A DNA stretch of 10,401 nt from Bermanella sp034111105 (GTDB taxonomy: Bacteria; Pseudomonadota; Gammaproteobacteria; Pseudomonadales; Oceanobacteraceae): positions 1 through 10,401 of the forward strand of contig JAWUXY010000034.1 of the NCBI GenBank assembly GCA_034111105.1, in the 5' to 3' direction. The stretch's first letter is position 1; each line of letters begins with the position of its first letter. This document shows positions 1 through 6,634 of this stretch, piece after piece. Under the pieces are notes generated by a model, which saw nothing but the letters and a program-made list of their open reading frames with translations, made no database searches and was not told where the DNA came from. Position numbers and translations under genes: made by a program.

Positions 1-175
1 GAAAAAGCTCAACATGGTTATTGCCAATGATGTCAGTTCACAACACATTGGTTTTAATAGTGATGACAATGCCATTATTATCATTGATCAAGACTCATCT
101 ACAGAATATAGCCAAGCCAGTAAATACGTGCTGTCGCAAAGCATTCTCGAACACATAGCCGCCAAGCTGCCATAA
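1..175 (+). CDS. coaBC: CoaBC C-terminal end (phosphopantothenoylcysteine synthetase/decarboxylase), partial
   Basis: Only the last 57 codons are present, read in frame from base 2 to a TAA stop at 173-175; the gene starts before the window. CoaBC joins 4'-phosphopantothenate to cysteine using CTP and decarboxylates the product, two steps of coenzyme A synthesis in the cytoplasm. The visible tail has two signatures of the CoaB half: an Ala-Asn-Asp-Val stretch after a Lys-Lys-Leu start, and Gly-Phe-Asn-Ser-Asp-Asp-Asn about ten residues later, followed by a helical end rich in Ala and Ser. The coaBC (dfp)-dut neighbourhood is common in gammaproteobacteria and supports the call. dut begins 15 bp after the stop, so the two are probably co-transcribed. 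Confidence 0.9.
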   Translation, partial: KKLNMVIANDVSSQHIGFNSDDNAIIIIDQDSSTEYSQASKYVLSQSILEHIAAKLP

Positions 176-190
176 ACTTTAGGAACAATC

Positions 191-649
191 ATGAAAAAAC
201 GCTTTCAAGTAAAACTTTTAGACAAACGTCTTGGCAATGGTATTCCAATGCCTCACTACGGCACAGATGGTAGTGCAGGTTTAGACTTACGCGCGTGTCT
301 AGAAGACACTCTCATATTACAGCCTGGCGAAACAAAATTAATTCCAACTGGCATGTCAATTTATATCGAAGACAATGGCTTAGCCGCCATGATTTTACCG
401 CGCAGTGGTTTAGGCCATAAACATGGGATCGTACTGGGAAACCTAGTTGGCTTAATTGATAGTGATTACCAAGGTGAATTAATGGTAAGTTGCTGGAATC
501 GTGGCGACACGGCTTTCACCATGGAAGTTGGCGAGCGTATTGCACAGCTAGTCATTGTTCCGGTTGTTCAAGCCGAATTTGATCTGGTTAGCGAGTTTGA
601 GGCCACCGATCGCGGCGAAGGCGGTTTTGGTTCTACTGGCACAAAATAA
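191..649 (+). CDS. dut: Deoxyuridine 5'-triphosphate nucleotidohydrolase (dUTPase)
   Basis: This 152-residue protein has the length of the trimeric dUTPases. It hydrolyses dUTP to dUMP and pyrophosphate, keeping uracil out of DNA and supplying dUMP for thymidylate synthesis. All five family motifs appear in order: motif I around residues 25-35 (DGSAGLDLRA), motif II 70-75 (PRSGLG), motif III 87-97 with the catalytic Asp in GLIDSDYQGEL (D90), motif IV 114-122 (GERIAQLVI) and the glycine-rich C-terminal motif V 141-150 (RGEGGFGSTG) that closes over the substrate. The ATG at 191 has an AGGA ribosome-binding site 6-7 nt upstream. It sits 15 bp after coaBC and 19 bp before algC, consistent with one operon. 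Nothing is unusual in the protein. Confidence 0.97.
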   Translation: MKKRFQVKLLDKRLGNGIPMPHYGTDGSAGLDLRACLEDTLILQPGETKLIPTGMSIYIEDNGLAAMILPRSGLGHKHGIVLGNLVGLIDSDYQGELMVSCWNRGDTAFTMEVGERIAQLVIVPVVQAEFDLVSEFEATDRGEGGFGSTGTK

Positions 650-668
650 ACACCATTGCAGGACGGAT

Positions 669-2078
669 ATGCATTCCATTGCCCAAAGCATCTTCCGCGA
701 ATACGACATTCGCGGCGAGTACCCCAGCCAGTTGAATGAGCGAACTGCTTTATTGATTGGCCAAGCGCTGGGCAGTGAAATTATTCAAGCTGGGCAACAA
801 CAATGTTACGTGGCATGGGATGGTCGATTATCTAGCCCTACTCTACGTGATGCGCTCGTCAGCGGTATTTGCAGCACAGGTTGCGATGTGAATATTATTG
901 GTGCTTGCCCAACCGCCGTGGCATTTTGGACCATTAAGCACAATGGTCAAAGTTGTGCCATGATCACGGGTAGCCACAATCCCAAACAAGATAACGGTGT
1001 TAAAATCGCGGTCGCGGGCAGCCCAAGAAGCGGCGACGATATACAAGTGCTGCTATCTCGTATCAAACTCAATTTATTTAAAACAGGCCAAGGTCACATC
1101 AATGACGCCAGTCACTTGATCGATGACTATCAACAACGCCTCATTCAAAACTTACCACTCAAGCGTCCACTAAAAATCGTCCTTGATGCAGGCAATGGCA
1201 TTGGTGGCCCAATCGCCAGCCAAGCTTTAAAAGAAATAGGTGCCGATGTCATTGAAATCGCGTGTGACGTAGACGGCAATTTCCCACTGCATCATCCAGA
1301 CCCTGCCAAGTTAAAAAATCTGACTTGGCTACAAACCGCAGTGAAAGAAAATAATGCGGACCTAGGTATTGCATTGGATGGTGACGCCGACCGCTTGGGC
1401 GTCGTAGATCACATGGGGCAACCCATTTTACCTGATCGCTTAAGCTTATTATTTGTCGAAGACATTTTAAAACGCCAAGGCAAGCAAACCATTTTATTTG
1501 ACGTAAAGTGCACCGAGCTGCTCACCACCTATACCCAGCAGTGGGGCGGCATACCAAAAATGATCGCCACTGGTCACACCAGCATGAAGCGCGCGATAAA
1601 AGAAACCAACGCTGCCTTTGCGACAGAGCTAAGTGGCCATATTTTATTTAATGACGAACACGGCATTGGTGTCGATGATGGCATATATGCGGGTTTACGT
1701 TTATGTCATCTGATCAGTGAAAAAAATATCAGTTTGCATGAACGATTAATTGTATTACCTAATCCCGTGGCCACTGAAGAAATTCAAATTCCGGTTAAAG
1801 AAGACGAAAAATTTTCAATTATGCACATACTGCAAGGCAGCTGTTTCAAGGATCAAGAAATAACCGATATTGATGGCTTACGTGTGCGCTTTAAACAGGG
1901 TTGGGTATTAGTACGCGCAAGCAATACAACAGCCTGTTTAACCATTCGGTTTGAAGTAGCAAAACCGGCAGCCTTATCACCGTTAATTAAATTAACCATC
2001 AACGAATTGCATGCTCATGTACCGCAATTGGATTTATCTGAACTACAAAATCTTGCATCTACAACAGTGGCCAATTAA
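669..2078 (+). CDS. algC: Phosphomannomutase/phosphoglucomutase
   Basis: A 469-residue enzyme of the alpha-D-phosphohexomutase family, close in length to Pseudomonas AlgC (about 463). It interconverts 1- and 6-phosphates of mannose and glucose, feeding exopolysaccharide and lipopolysaccharide precursors. Key sites are visible: the phosphoserine loop TGSHNP (Ser102), the Mg-binding DGDADR (237-242), the sugar-specificity loop around 320-324 (ELSGH) and the C-terminal phosphate-binding RASNTT (416-421). The frame stays open upstream into dut to a possible ATG at 555. I chose 669 because the family N-terminus (IFREYDIRG) begins just after it and an AGGA ribosome-binding site lies 5 nt upstream. 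The 19-bp gap to dut suggests co-transcription. The dut-algC-argB order matches Pseudomonas. Whether the cell makes alginate cannot be told from this window. Confidence 0.95.
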   Translation: MHSIAQSIFREYDIRGEYPSQLNERTALLIGQALGSEIIQAGQQQCYVAWDGRLSSPTLRDALVSGICSTGCDVNIIGACPTAVAFWTIKHNGQSCAMITGSHNPKQDNGVKIAVAGSPRSGDDIQVLLSRIKLNLFKTGQGHINDASHLIDDYQQRLIQNLPLKRPLKIVLDAGNGIGGPIASQALKEIGADVIEIACDVDGNFPLHHPDPAKLKNLTWLQTAVKENNADLGIALDGDADRLGVVDHMGQPILPDRLSLLFVEDILKRQGKQTILFDVKCTELLTTYTQQWGGIPKMIATGHTSMKRAIKETNAAFATELSGHILFNDEHGIGVDDGIYAGLRLCHLISEKNISLHERLIVLPNPVATEEIQIPVKEDEKFSIMHILQGSCFKDQEITDIDGLRVRFKQGWVLVRASNTTACLTIRFEVAKPAALSPLIKLTINELHAHVPQLDLSELQNLASTTVAN

Positions 2079-2081
2079 GCA

Positions 2082-2111
2082 GGTGTGATTTACATACACC
2101 CTAGGTATAAT
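2082..2111 (+). promoter_or_regulatory. Candidate sigma-70 promoter for argB with overlapping inverted repeat
   Basis: A perfect TATAAT lies at 2106-2111, 31 bp before the argB ATG at 2143. The best -35 at 17-bp spacing (2083-2088, GTGTGA) matches only 3 of 6 consensus bases. An inverted repeat, GGTGT (2082-2086) and ACACC (2096-2100) with 9 bp between, covers the -35 and spacer region. A strong -10 with a poor -35 overlapped by a dyad is a layout often seen at regulated promoters. That interpretation is inference; the bases are seen directly. Confidence 0.45.
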
Positions 2112-2142
2112 CAATTATCTTCCACCATTTAACTTTAAGCTA

Positions 2143-3057
2143 ATGCGATTTGCCATGCCTTTGACTCGTGATGACGCCTTTAATATCGCTAAAGTATTAA
2201 GCGAAGCCCTTCCTTATATTCAGCGTTTTGTGGGTAAAACCATTGTTGTAAAATACGGCGGCAACGCCATGACAGAAGAAGTGCTAAAAAATAGCTTTGC
2301 ACGCGACATGGTTATGTTGAAGCTTATCGGTATTAACCCAATTGTTGTTCACGGTGGTGGACCACAAATTGGCGACTTATTGGATAAACTCAAAATTGAA
2401 AGCCACTTTGTAAATGGTATGCGGGTTACCACAAGCCAAGCAATGGATGTGGTTGAAATGGTATTAGGTGGCTTAGTTAACAAAGACATCGTCAATTTAA
2501 TTAACCAAAATGGCGGCCAAGCCATTGGCTTAACCGGCAAAGATGGCCAGTTAATCAAAGCCAAAAAATTAAAAGTCACACATCAAACCCCAGAAATGCA
2601 AACGCCTGAAATCATCGATATTGGTCATGTGGGCGAAGTCGCCAAAATCAATACAAAAGTACTAGAGATGTTGGCCAGCTCTGACATTATTCCAGTAATT
2701 GCACCCATAGGTGTTGGCGAAAATGGCGAGTCTTATAATATCAATGCTGACTTAGTTGCGGGCAAAGTGGCAGAAGCGGTAAAAGCTGAAAAACTTTTAC
2801 TGCTCACAAATATTGCAGGCTTAATGGATAAAGACGGCCAGATTTTAACAGGCCTAAACACCGAACAAGTTGATGCATTAATCGAAGACGGCACCATTTA
2901 TGGTGGCATGCTACCTAAGATCCAATGTGCTTTGGATGCCGTAAAAGGTGGTGTGACCAGCGCACATATCATCGATGGCCGTGTGAGCCACAGCACCATG
3001 CTTGAAATATTTACAGATGAAGGCGTGGGCACATTAATCACTAACGATGAAGTCTGA
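2143..3057 (+). CDS. argB: Acetylglutamate kinase, arginine-regulated type
   Basis: The product phosphorylates N-acetyl-L-glutamate with ATP, the second step of arginine synthesis. Amino-acid-kinase motifs are present, numbered from the second ATG: KYGGN with the catalytic Lys33, the HGGGPQ loop at 66-71, substrate-binding Arg90 (GMRVT), Asn197 (NINADLVAGK) and Lys255 (GGMLPK). An N-terminal helix before the catalytic core (residues 5-25, LSEALPYIQRF) and the C-terminal EIFTDEGVGT stretch (284-293) are the marks of the hexameric, arginine-inhibited class known from Pseudomonas and Thermotoga. Start choice is open: ATG 2143 gives 304 residues and ATG 2155 gives 300, nearer the Pseudomonas length of 301. 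Neither has a good ribosome-binding site; TAAG at 2136-2139 slightly favours 2143. It probably has its own promoter as well as read-through from algC. Confidence 0.96.
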   Translation: MRFAMPLTRDDAFNIAKVLSEALPYIQRFVGKTIVVKYGGNAMTEEVLKNSFARDMVMLKLIGINPIVVHGGGPQIGDLLDKLKIESHFVNGMRVTTSQAMDVVEMVLGGLVNKDIVNLINQNGGQAIGLTGKDGQLIKAKKLKVTHQTPEMQTPEIIDIGHVGEVAKINTKVLEMLASSDIIPVIAPIGVGENGESYNINADLVAGKVAEAVKAEKLLLLTNIAGLMDKDGQILTGLNTEQVDALIEDGTIYGGMLPKIQCALDAVKGGVTSAHIIDGRVSHSTMLEIFTDEGVGTLITNDEV

Positions 3058-3086
3058 ATAGTGACGCATTATCGTCAAACAGGGTA

Positions 3087-3118
3087 GGGGAACTAACATT
3101 TTATCGGTTTAGTTCTCC
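3087..3118 (+). other. Stem-loop in the argB-slmA intergenic region
   Basis: GGGGAACTAA (3087-3096) pairs with TTAGTTCTCC (3109-3118) as a 10-bp stem with one G-U pair and a 12-nt loop. No T-run follows, so it is not a typical intrinsic terminator. It lies 30 bp after the argB stop and about 100 bp before slmA. It could protect the argB 3' end, mark an RNA-processing site or be part of the slmA leader. Only the pairing is seen. Confidence 0.4.
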
Positions 3119-3219
3119 ACTTAACCACAACTACATCACGAAAACAGTCATTAGCCATTGCGAGTTAGTTATCAGCGCATTAGGATTGGGCTTCTTTGTG
3201 ATTCAAGCAAAATATACGT

Positions 3220-3837
3220 ATGACGGAATCTCCACAAAAACCATCTCGTAAACAGCAAATTTTGCAAGCACTTGCGCACATGCTTGAAATGAATCCTGGT
3301 GCTCGCATCACTACCGCTAATCTTGCAAAAGAAGTGGGTGTCAGTGAGGCGGCTTTGTATCGTCATTTCCCCAGCAAAGCAAAAATGTTTGAAGGCTTAA
3401 TCGAATTTATTGAAGCCACTATTTTTACGCGCATCAATCGCATTCGCACCGAGCATGACAGCACACTGTCTCGACTTGAGCATGCCATGACACTAATTTT
3501 GACCTTTGCCGAAAAGAACCCAGGCATGTGTCGAATTCTAACAGGCGATGCATTATCCGGTGAAACTGAGCGCCTGCGTGCCCGCATTGCTCAATTTTTT
3601 GACCGACTAGAAACACAAGTCAAACAAATTTTGCGTGAAAGCGAACTGCGCGATAATAAAATGCCCCGTATTGAAGATGGCGCATGCGCCAATATGTTAT
3701 TGGCCATTATTGAAGGCCGCATCCGTCAGTACGTACGCACAGAATTCAAAACACTGCCTTTAACTCACTGGAACAGCCAGTGGGATTTCTTGGCAGCCAG
3801 CTTGTTAGTTGATCAACGCCAAGTCACACCTGTTTAA
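3220..3837 (+). CDS. slmA: Nucleoid occlusion factor SlmA (TetR family)
   Basis: A 205-residue TetR-fold protein, slightly longer than E. coli SlmA (198). SlmA dimers bind specific sites spread over the chromosome and, while DNA-bound, disrupt FtsZ assembly so that division does not cut the nucleoid. The N-terminal helix-turn-helix is at residues 31-53 (TTANLAKEVGVSEAALYRHF). Family-typical stretches follow: an FAEKNPGMCRILTGDAL segment (96-112) and an Arg-rich helix ERLRARIAQFFDRLETQ (117-133), in the region known to bind FtsZ. Position between argB and pyrE matches the Pseudomonas order. No convincing ribosome-binding site precedes the ATG at 3220, but the next in-frame Met would cut into the N-terminal helix, so 3220 is kept. 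It ends 15 bp before the arm of a strong terminator. Confidence 0.93.
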   Translation: MTESPQKPSRKQQILQALAHMLEMNPGARITTANLAKEVGVSEAALYRHFPSKAKMFEGLIEFIEATIFTRINRIRTEHDSTLSRLEHAMTLILTFAEKNPGMCRILTGDALSGETERLRARIAQFFDRLETQVKQILRESELRDNKMPRIEDGACANMLLAIIEGRIRQYVRTEFKTLPLTHWNSQWDFLAASLLVDQRQVTPV

Positions 3838-3852
3838 AAAATGTTCTTTTGT

Positions 3853-3892
3853 GCATAAAAAAACCGAGTATGTAGGCTCGGTTTTTTTATGC
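3853..3892. terminator. Bidirectional intrinsic terminator between slmA and pyrE
   Basis: A perfect 16-bp inverted repeat: the left arm 3853-3868 ends in ACCGAG, the right arm 3877-3892 begins CTCGGT, and the loop is 8 nt. Seven A's in the left arm and seven T's in the right arm give a U-tract on either strand, so it serves both convergent genes. Confidence 0.93.
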
Positions 3893-3932
3893 TTAGGGCA
3901 TTCGTCTAGACTAGGCTCATCATGGCTAACGA

Positions 3933-4577
3933 TCAGATACCATATTTTTCGCGGTAGGCTTTAATCGCAGGGAAGTGCTGCTTGAACGCTTCTTTTTCAG
4001 ATACGAATTGCATGACCTGCTCAAGTTGAACAATGCTGATAACGGGAATGCCGTAATCACGCTCTACTTCTTGAATGGCTGATAATTCGCCTTTACCTTT
4101 TTCTTGTCGGTCCAATGCGATCACAACACCAGCTGGTTTGGCATTCGGTTGCTCTTGCAGTAGTGCCATGACTTCACGAATGGCTGTGCCCGCTGTGATC
4201 ACATCATCGATAATGAGAATATTGCCCTCTAGCGTGGCGCCCACTAGCGTTCCGCCCTCACCGTGCGCTTTTTTCTCTTTGCGGTTATAGCCATAAGGCG
4301 TCTGACGATCAAAGTTTTCAGATAGGCTCATGGCGGTGGTGGCCGCTAACGGTATGCCTTTGTAGGCCGGCCCGAATAGCACATCCATTTTCACGCCTGA
4401 ATTAACAATGGCCGCTGCATAACTTTTCGCCAAGATGGACATAGCTTTGCCGCTATTGAACAGCCCAGCGTTAAAGAAATAAGGGCTTATGCGGCCAGAT
4501 TTTAATTCGAATTCACCAAATTTTAATACACCTTGCTCGATGGCAAATTCAATAAACGCCTTTTGATAATCCTGCAT
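3933..4577 (-). CDS. pyrE: Orotate phosphoribosyltransferase
   Basis: A 214-residue enzyme (Pseudomonas PyrE is 213) that joins orotate to PRPP to make orotidine 5'-monophosphate in pyrimidine synthesis. The PRPP-binding motif is at 120-132 (ILIIDDVITAGTA). The flexible catalytic loop is at about 98-113 (NRKEKKAHGEGGTLVG), with the mobile Lys/His residues that act across the dimer interface. The ring-binding N-terminus FELKSGR...SPYFFNAGLF (23-40) is intact. The ATG at 4577 matches the family N-terminus (MQDYQ) and has GGGA just upstream, closely spaced. An in-frame GTG at 4589 would add four residues but has no ribosome-binding site. It is divergent from crc and shares a terminator with slmA. 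The untranslated leader may hold a hairpin (4610-4630). Confidence 0.97.
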   Translation of the reverse strand: MQDYQKAFIEFAIEQGVLKFGEFELKSGRISPYFFNAGLFNSGKAMSILAKSYAAAIVNSGVKMDVLFGPAYKGIPLAATTAMSLSENFDRQTPYGYNRKEKKAHGEGGTLVGATLEGNILIIDDVITAGTAIREVMALLQEQPNAKPAGVVIALDRQEKGKGELSAIQEVERDYGIPVISIVQLEQVMQFVSEKEAFKQHFPAIKAYREKYGI

Positions 4578-4893
4578 AATCCCAACCACTGTCTAAACTA
4601 ATGTAATGAGGCCTCAGCTTAGCTGAAGCCCGCCAATTTTGGTCTATCTGTGCTAATTGCTTGGCACAAATTCGGGTATTTTAACGGCTAATACTATAAT
4701 TCCCATCATAGACTGCAAAAATAAGCACAAAAATCGCCTAAGGCTCTCGATACCGTTTGATATAAATCACTTTTTGTACGATCTGTTAACCATCCCTGCC
4801 ACAAGATAGTTAATTCGTGAAAAAGTCCGTTTTAGAGATGTTAGCCTAATCAAAACTGAGTATCATAGCCGCCTCGCAAAACAGGGAGCCTTT
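4578..4893. promoter_or_regulatory. Divergent pyrE/crc intergenic region
   Basis: These 316 bp hold no convincing gene and must carry the promoters of both flanking genes. On the plus strand a TATAAT box lies at 4695-4700 but without a good -35, so a crc promoter there would give a leader of almost 190 nt. TATAAA at 4761-4766 is an alternative, also without a -35. I could not settle a pyrE promoter on the minus strand. The crc ribosome-binding site, AGGGAG at 4883-4888, is strong and 5 nt from its ATG. A hairpin occupies 4610-4630 on the pyrE side. Confidence 0.4.
4610..4630 (-). other. Hairpin in the pyrE leader
   Basis: On the minus strand, GGCTTCAGC and GCTGAGGCC form a 9-bp stem with one G-U pair and a TAA loop, 33 nt upstream of the pyrE ATG. 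The G-U pair would be a C-A mismatch on the plus strand, so the RNA structure fits the pyrE transcript. No U-run follows, so it does not look like the UTP-sensing pyrE attenuator of enterics. Confidence 0.4.
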
Positions 4894-5661
4894 ATGAAGG
4901 TTATAAACGTACAAGTTGACGGACTAGAAGCCGCTGTCGAAAATGGTTTCTATGATTGGCTAGCTGAGCATGATGCGGACGTTGTCTGTGTACAAAACCT
5001 GAAAGCAAAAGAATATCAATTGAGCGATGCCGTTGTTTATCCTGAAAACTTCAACGCTTATTTTTTCGACGGCGAACCAGACAATTACAGCGGTGTTGCA
5101 ATTTTAACCCGTGACATGCCTAAAGCCATTATGACAGGCTTAGCATTTGAATCGTGTGATCGTTATGGACGCTACATTCAAGCGGACTTTGAACAAGTTT
5201 CCATTGGCTCTGTGTTGTTTCCAACTGAAGATGAACACAATAGCCTAGAAGATAAACTGGCGTTTCAGCAGCAATTTATTGAACACTTAAAGAAAACCAA
5301 ACGTAAACGTCGTGAGTTTATTTTTGCTGGCTTCTTTGGGGTGGCGCATAAATCCGTCGATATTGCCGACTGGAAAGCGGCACAAAATAAATCCGGCTTT
5401 TTGCCTGAAGAACAAGCGTTCATGGACCAAGTAACCGGCCCGTTAGAGTTTGTTGATGCTTTCCGCGAAGCCAACTTTGGCGAAAACCAGTTTACTTGGT
5501 GGCCTGATGACGAGTCTGCACGACGCAACCAAAATGGCTGGCGCTTAGATTATCAAATTTGCACACCAGAACTTCGCCAATTTGTCGTCGAAGCCAAGAT
5601 ATTAAAAGATCAAGTTTGGGGTCAGCATGGCGCGACACTCATTGAGTATGAAATTGACTAG
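4894..5661 (+). CDS. crc: Catabolite repression control protein Crc (inactive exonuclease III fold)
   Basis: A 255-residue protein of the exonuclease/endonuclease/phosphatase fold, near the 259 residues of Pseudomonas Crc. In Pseudomonas, Crc has no nuclease activity; it joins Hfq on A-rich sites of target mRNAs to block translation when preferred carbon sources are present. The catalytic positions of XthA-type enzymes are lost here too: the metal-binding Glu of LQE is Asn35 (VQN), the GDxN motif reads GFFG (146-149), and the SDH catalytic pair reads GQH (243-245). WRLDY (216-220) and the RYGRYIQADF core (90-99) remain. Gene order pyrE-crc, divergent, matches Pseudomonas and supports Crc over a repair nuclease. 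AGGGAG 5 nt before the ATG is a strong ribosome-binding site. Confidence 0.9.
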   Translation: MKVINVQVDGLEAAVENGFYDWLAEHDADVVCVQNLKAKEYQLSDAVVYPENFNAYFFDGEPDNYSGVAILTRDMPKAIMTGLAFESCDRYGRYIQADFEQVSIGSVLFPTEDEHNSLEDKLAFQQQFIEHLKKTKRKRREFIFAGFFGVAHKSVDIADWKAAQNKSGFLPEEQAFMDQVTGPLEFVDAFREANFGENQFTWWPDDESARRNQNGWRLDYQICTPELRQFVVEAKILKDQVWGQHGATLIEYEID

Positions 5662-5681
5662 TGGCCATATGCCTTAGCATG

Positions 5682-5717
5682 CACAAAAAAGCCCACTGTC
5701 ATGTGGGCTTTTTTGTG
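5682..5717. terminator. Bidirectional intrinsic terminator between crc and the DUF3047 gene
   Basis: A perfect 15-bp inverted repeat: left arm 5682-5696, right arm 5703-5717, with a 6-nt loop. The GC core GCCCAC/GTGGGC is flanked by six A's and six T's, so it works in both directions for two convergent genes. Confidence 0.93.
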
Positions 5718-5744
5718 GGTATCGAATCTAGATTCCGTCATTCA

Positions 5745-6428
5745 TTATTGATCGTTTTCAGCCATAGATTTGGTGGCAAGTGTTCGCATGTCACCGTAAT
5801 AACCCACCGCGCGACCACCTATGGCATCGCTGTCGGTCATGAACATGATACTGTTAATATCGTTGATCTGCTCACCAAACACCGCTTGCCAGTCTTTTTG
5901 GATATGTCGATGCAATGTTTGCCATTTCATCGTAGTTTGCCCTTCGCCACTGACAACAATGACTTTATTCTTTGCATCCAATGCCCAGCTGCTTTCAATC
6001 GGCTGAGAGTGAGACCACACATAATGAATGGCTTTGCCTGCACCGAATAAGGGTTTGCGACTCACGACCACACGCAAGACAAAATCATTACCTTGAGCCT
6101 CACGTTCATCAAATTGGTTCATTTTGGTTTCGATGCCTTGGCTATCCATAATCATGGCGTAAGGCGTCAATTCAGCTGTCCACTGCCACTGTAACACAGG
6201 CGTTTTGTTTAGGTTGATCGTACGCTTATATTCAAACCCAGAGGCTGACTTAACACTCTCTGCACGCAGCACCACGCCTTGTTCCATGTCCATAATGGGT
6301 TGGTATTGGGTTTCCCCAACAAATGCGATCGGCCCCCAATTATCAAGGTTGCCTTCAATGAGTAATGGTTTAGCAAAGCACGCCTGAACGGTGAGTAAAG
6401 CCCACGCCATGGCTATGAGAATTTTCAT
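5745..6428 (-). CDS. Secreted DUF3047 family protein
   Basis: A 227-residue protein with an N-terminal signal peptide (about residues 1-19, hydrophobic ILIAMAWALLTV, likely cut after CFA). The rest matches my memory of DUF3047: a VLRAESVKSASG stretch (53-64), a tryptophan-rich strand VLQWQWTAE (78-86), the YVWSHSQP core (136-143) and a C-terminal MTDSDAIGGRAVGYYGDM block (197-214). The function of this family is not known to me; the fold is probably all-beta and the protein periplasmic. The ATG at 6428 is chosen because GAGG lies 6 nt before the following GCGG-ATG junction and the signal peptide starts there; the frame is open 24 codons further upstream with no such signal. It is preceded by the sutA terminator, so it is probably transcribed alone from the candidate promoter at 6488-6516. 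Confidence 0.82.
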   Translation of the reverse strand: MKILIAMAWALLTVQACFAKPLLIEGNLDNWGPIAFVGETQYQPIMDMEQGVVLRAESVKSASGFEYKRTINLNKTPVLQWQWTAELTPYAMIMDSQGIETKMNQFDEREAQGNDFVLRVVVSRKPLFGAGKAIHYVWSHSQPIESSWALDAKNKVIVVSGEGQTTMKWQTLHRHIQKDWQAVFGEQINDINSIMFMTDSDAIGGRAVGYYGDMRTLATKSMAENDQ

Positions 6429-6487
6429 CCGCAACCTCAATATTATTTTTATTATTGTATTTGAAGCTGGCACCTTAGACGGCACAG

Positions 6488-6531
6488 GTTTTACGCGCAA
6501 TAGCCATCTAAGACAACCTGATGTGGTTGTC
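6488..6531 (-). promoter_or_regulatory. Candidate DUF3047 gene promoter with an operator-like dyad
   Basis: On the minus strand TTGTCT (plus 6511-6516) and TAAAAC (plus 6488-6493) are 17 bp apart; each matches 4 of 6 sigma-70 consensus bases. They would place transcription start about 50 nt before the ATG. A perfect dyad, GACAACC (6512-6518) and GGTTGTC (6525-6531) with 6 bp between, covers the -35. The 20-bp size fits a dimeric helix-turn-helix regulator, but no regulator is identified. Confidence 0.4.
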
Positions 6532-6590
6532 AGCTTATGACTAACTTATTGTTTGTTTTTTCAAAGCAGGTCACTTCTTTAAGCCGCAAT

Positions 6591-6616
6591 AAAAAACCCA
6601 GCAAGGTGCTGGGTTT
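6591..6616 (-). terminator. Intrinsic terminator of the sutA-like gene
   Basis: AAACCCAGC (6594-6602) and GCTGGGTTT (6608-6616) form a 9-bp stem with a 5-nt loop. Read on the minus strand the stem is followed by six T's (plus 6591-6596). It lies 18 bp past the stop of the sutA-like gene and separates it from the DUF3047 gene. Confidence 0.88.
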
Positions 6617-6634
6617 GTTTGATCGTCTAATGGT

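Noticed and set aside
555..668. Longer algC reading frame starting inside dut
   Set aside because: The extra 38 residues are dut read in another frame. The ATG at 669 has a ribosome-binding site and matches the family N-terminus.
2083..2099. CRP-like site before argB
   Set aside because: The left half TGTGA fits but the right half TACAC does not match TCACA.
4661..4680. Possible sigma-54 promoter (TTGGCAC) upstream of crc
   Set aside because: The -24 element is present but the -12 TTGC element is missing at the required distance.
5661..6050. Plus-strand open frame starting at the crc stop
   Set aside because: It crosses the bidirectional terminator and lies antisense to the well-supported DUF3047 gene. 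It has no recognisable domain.
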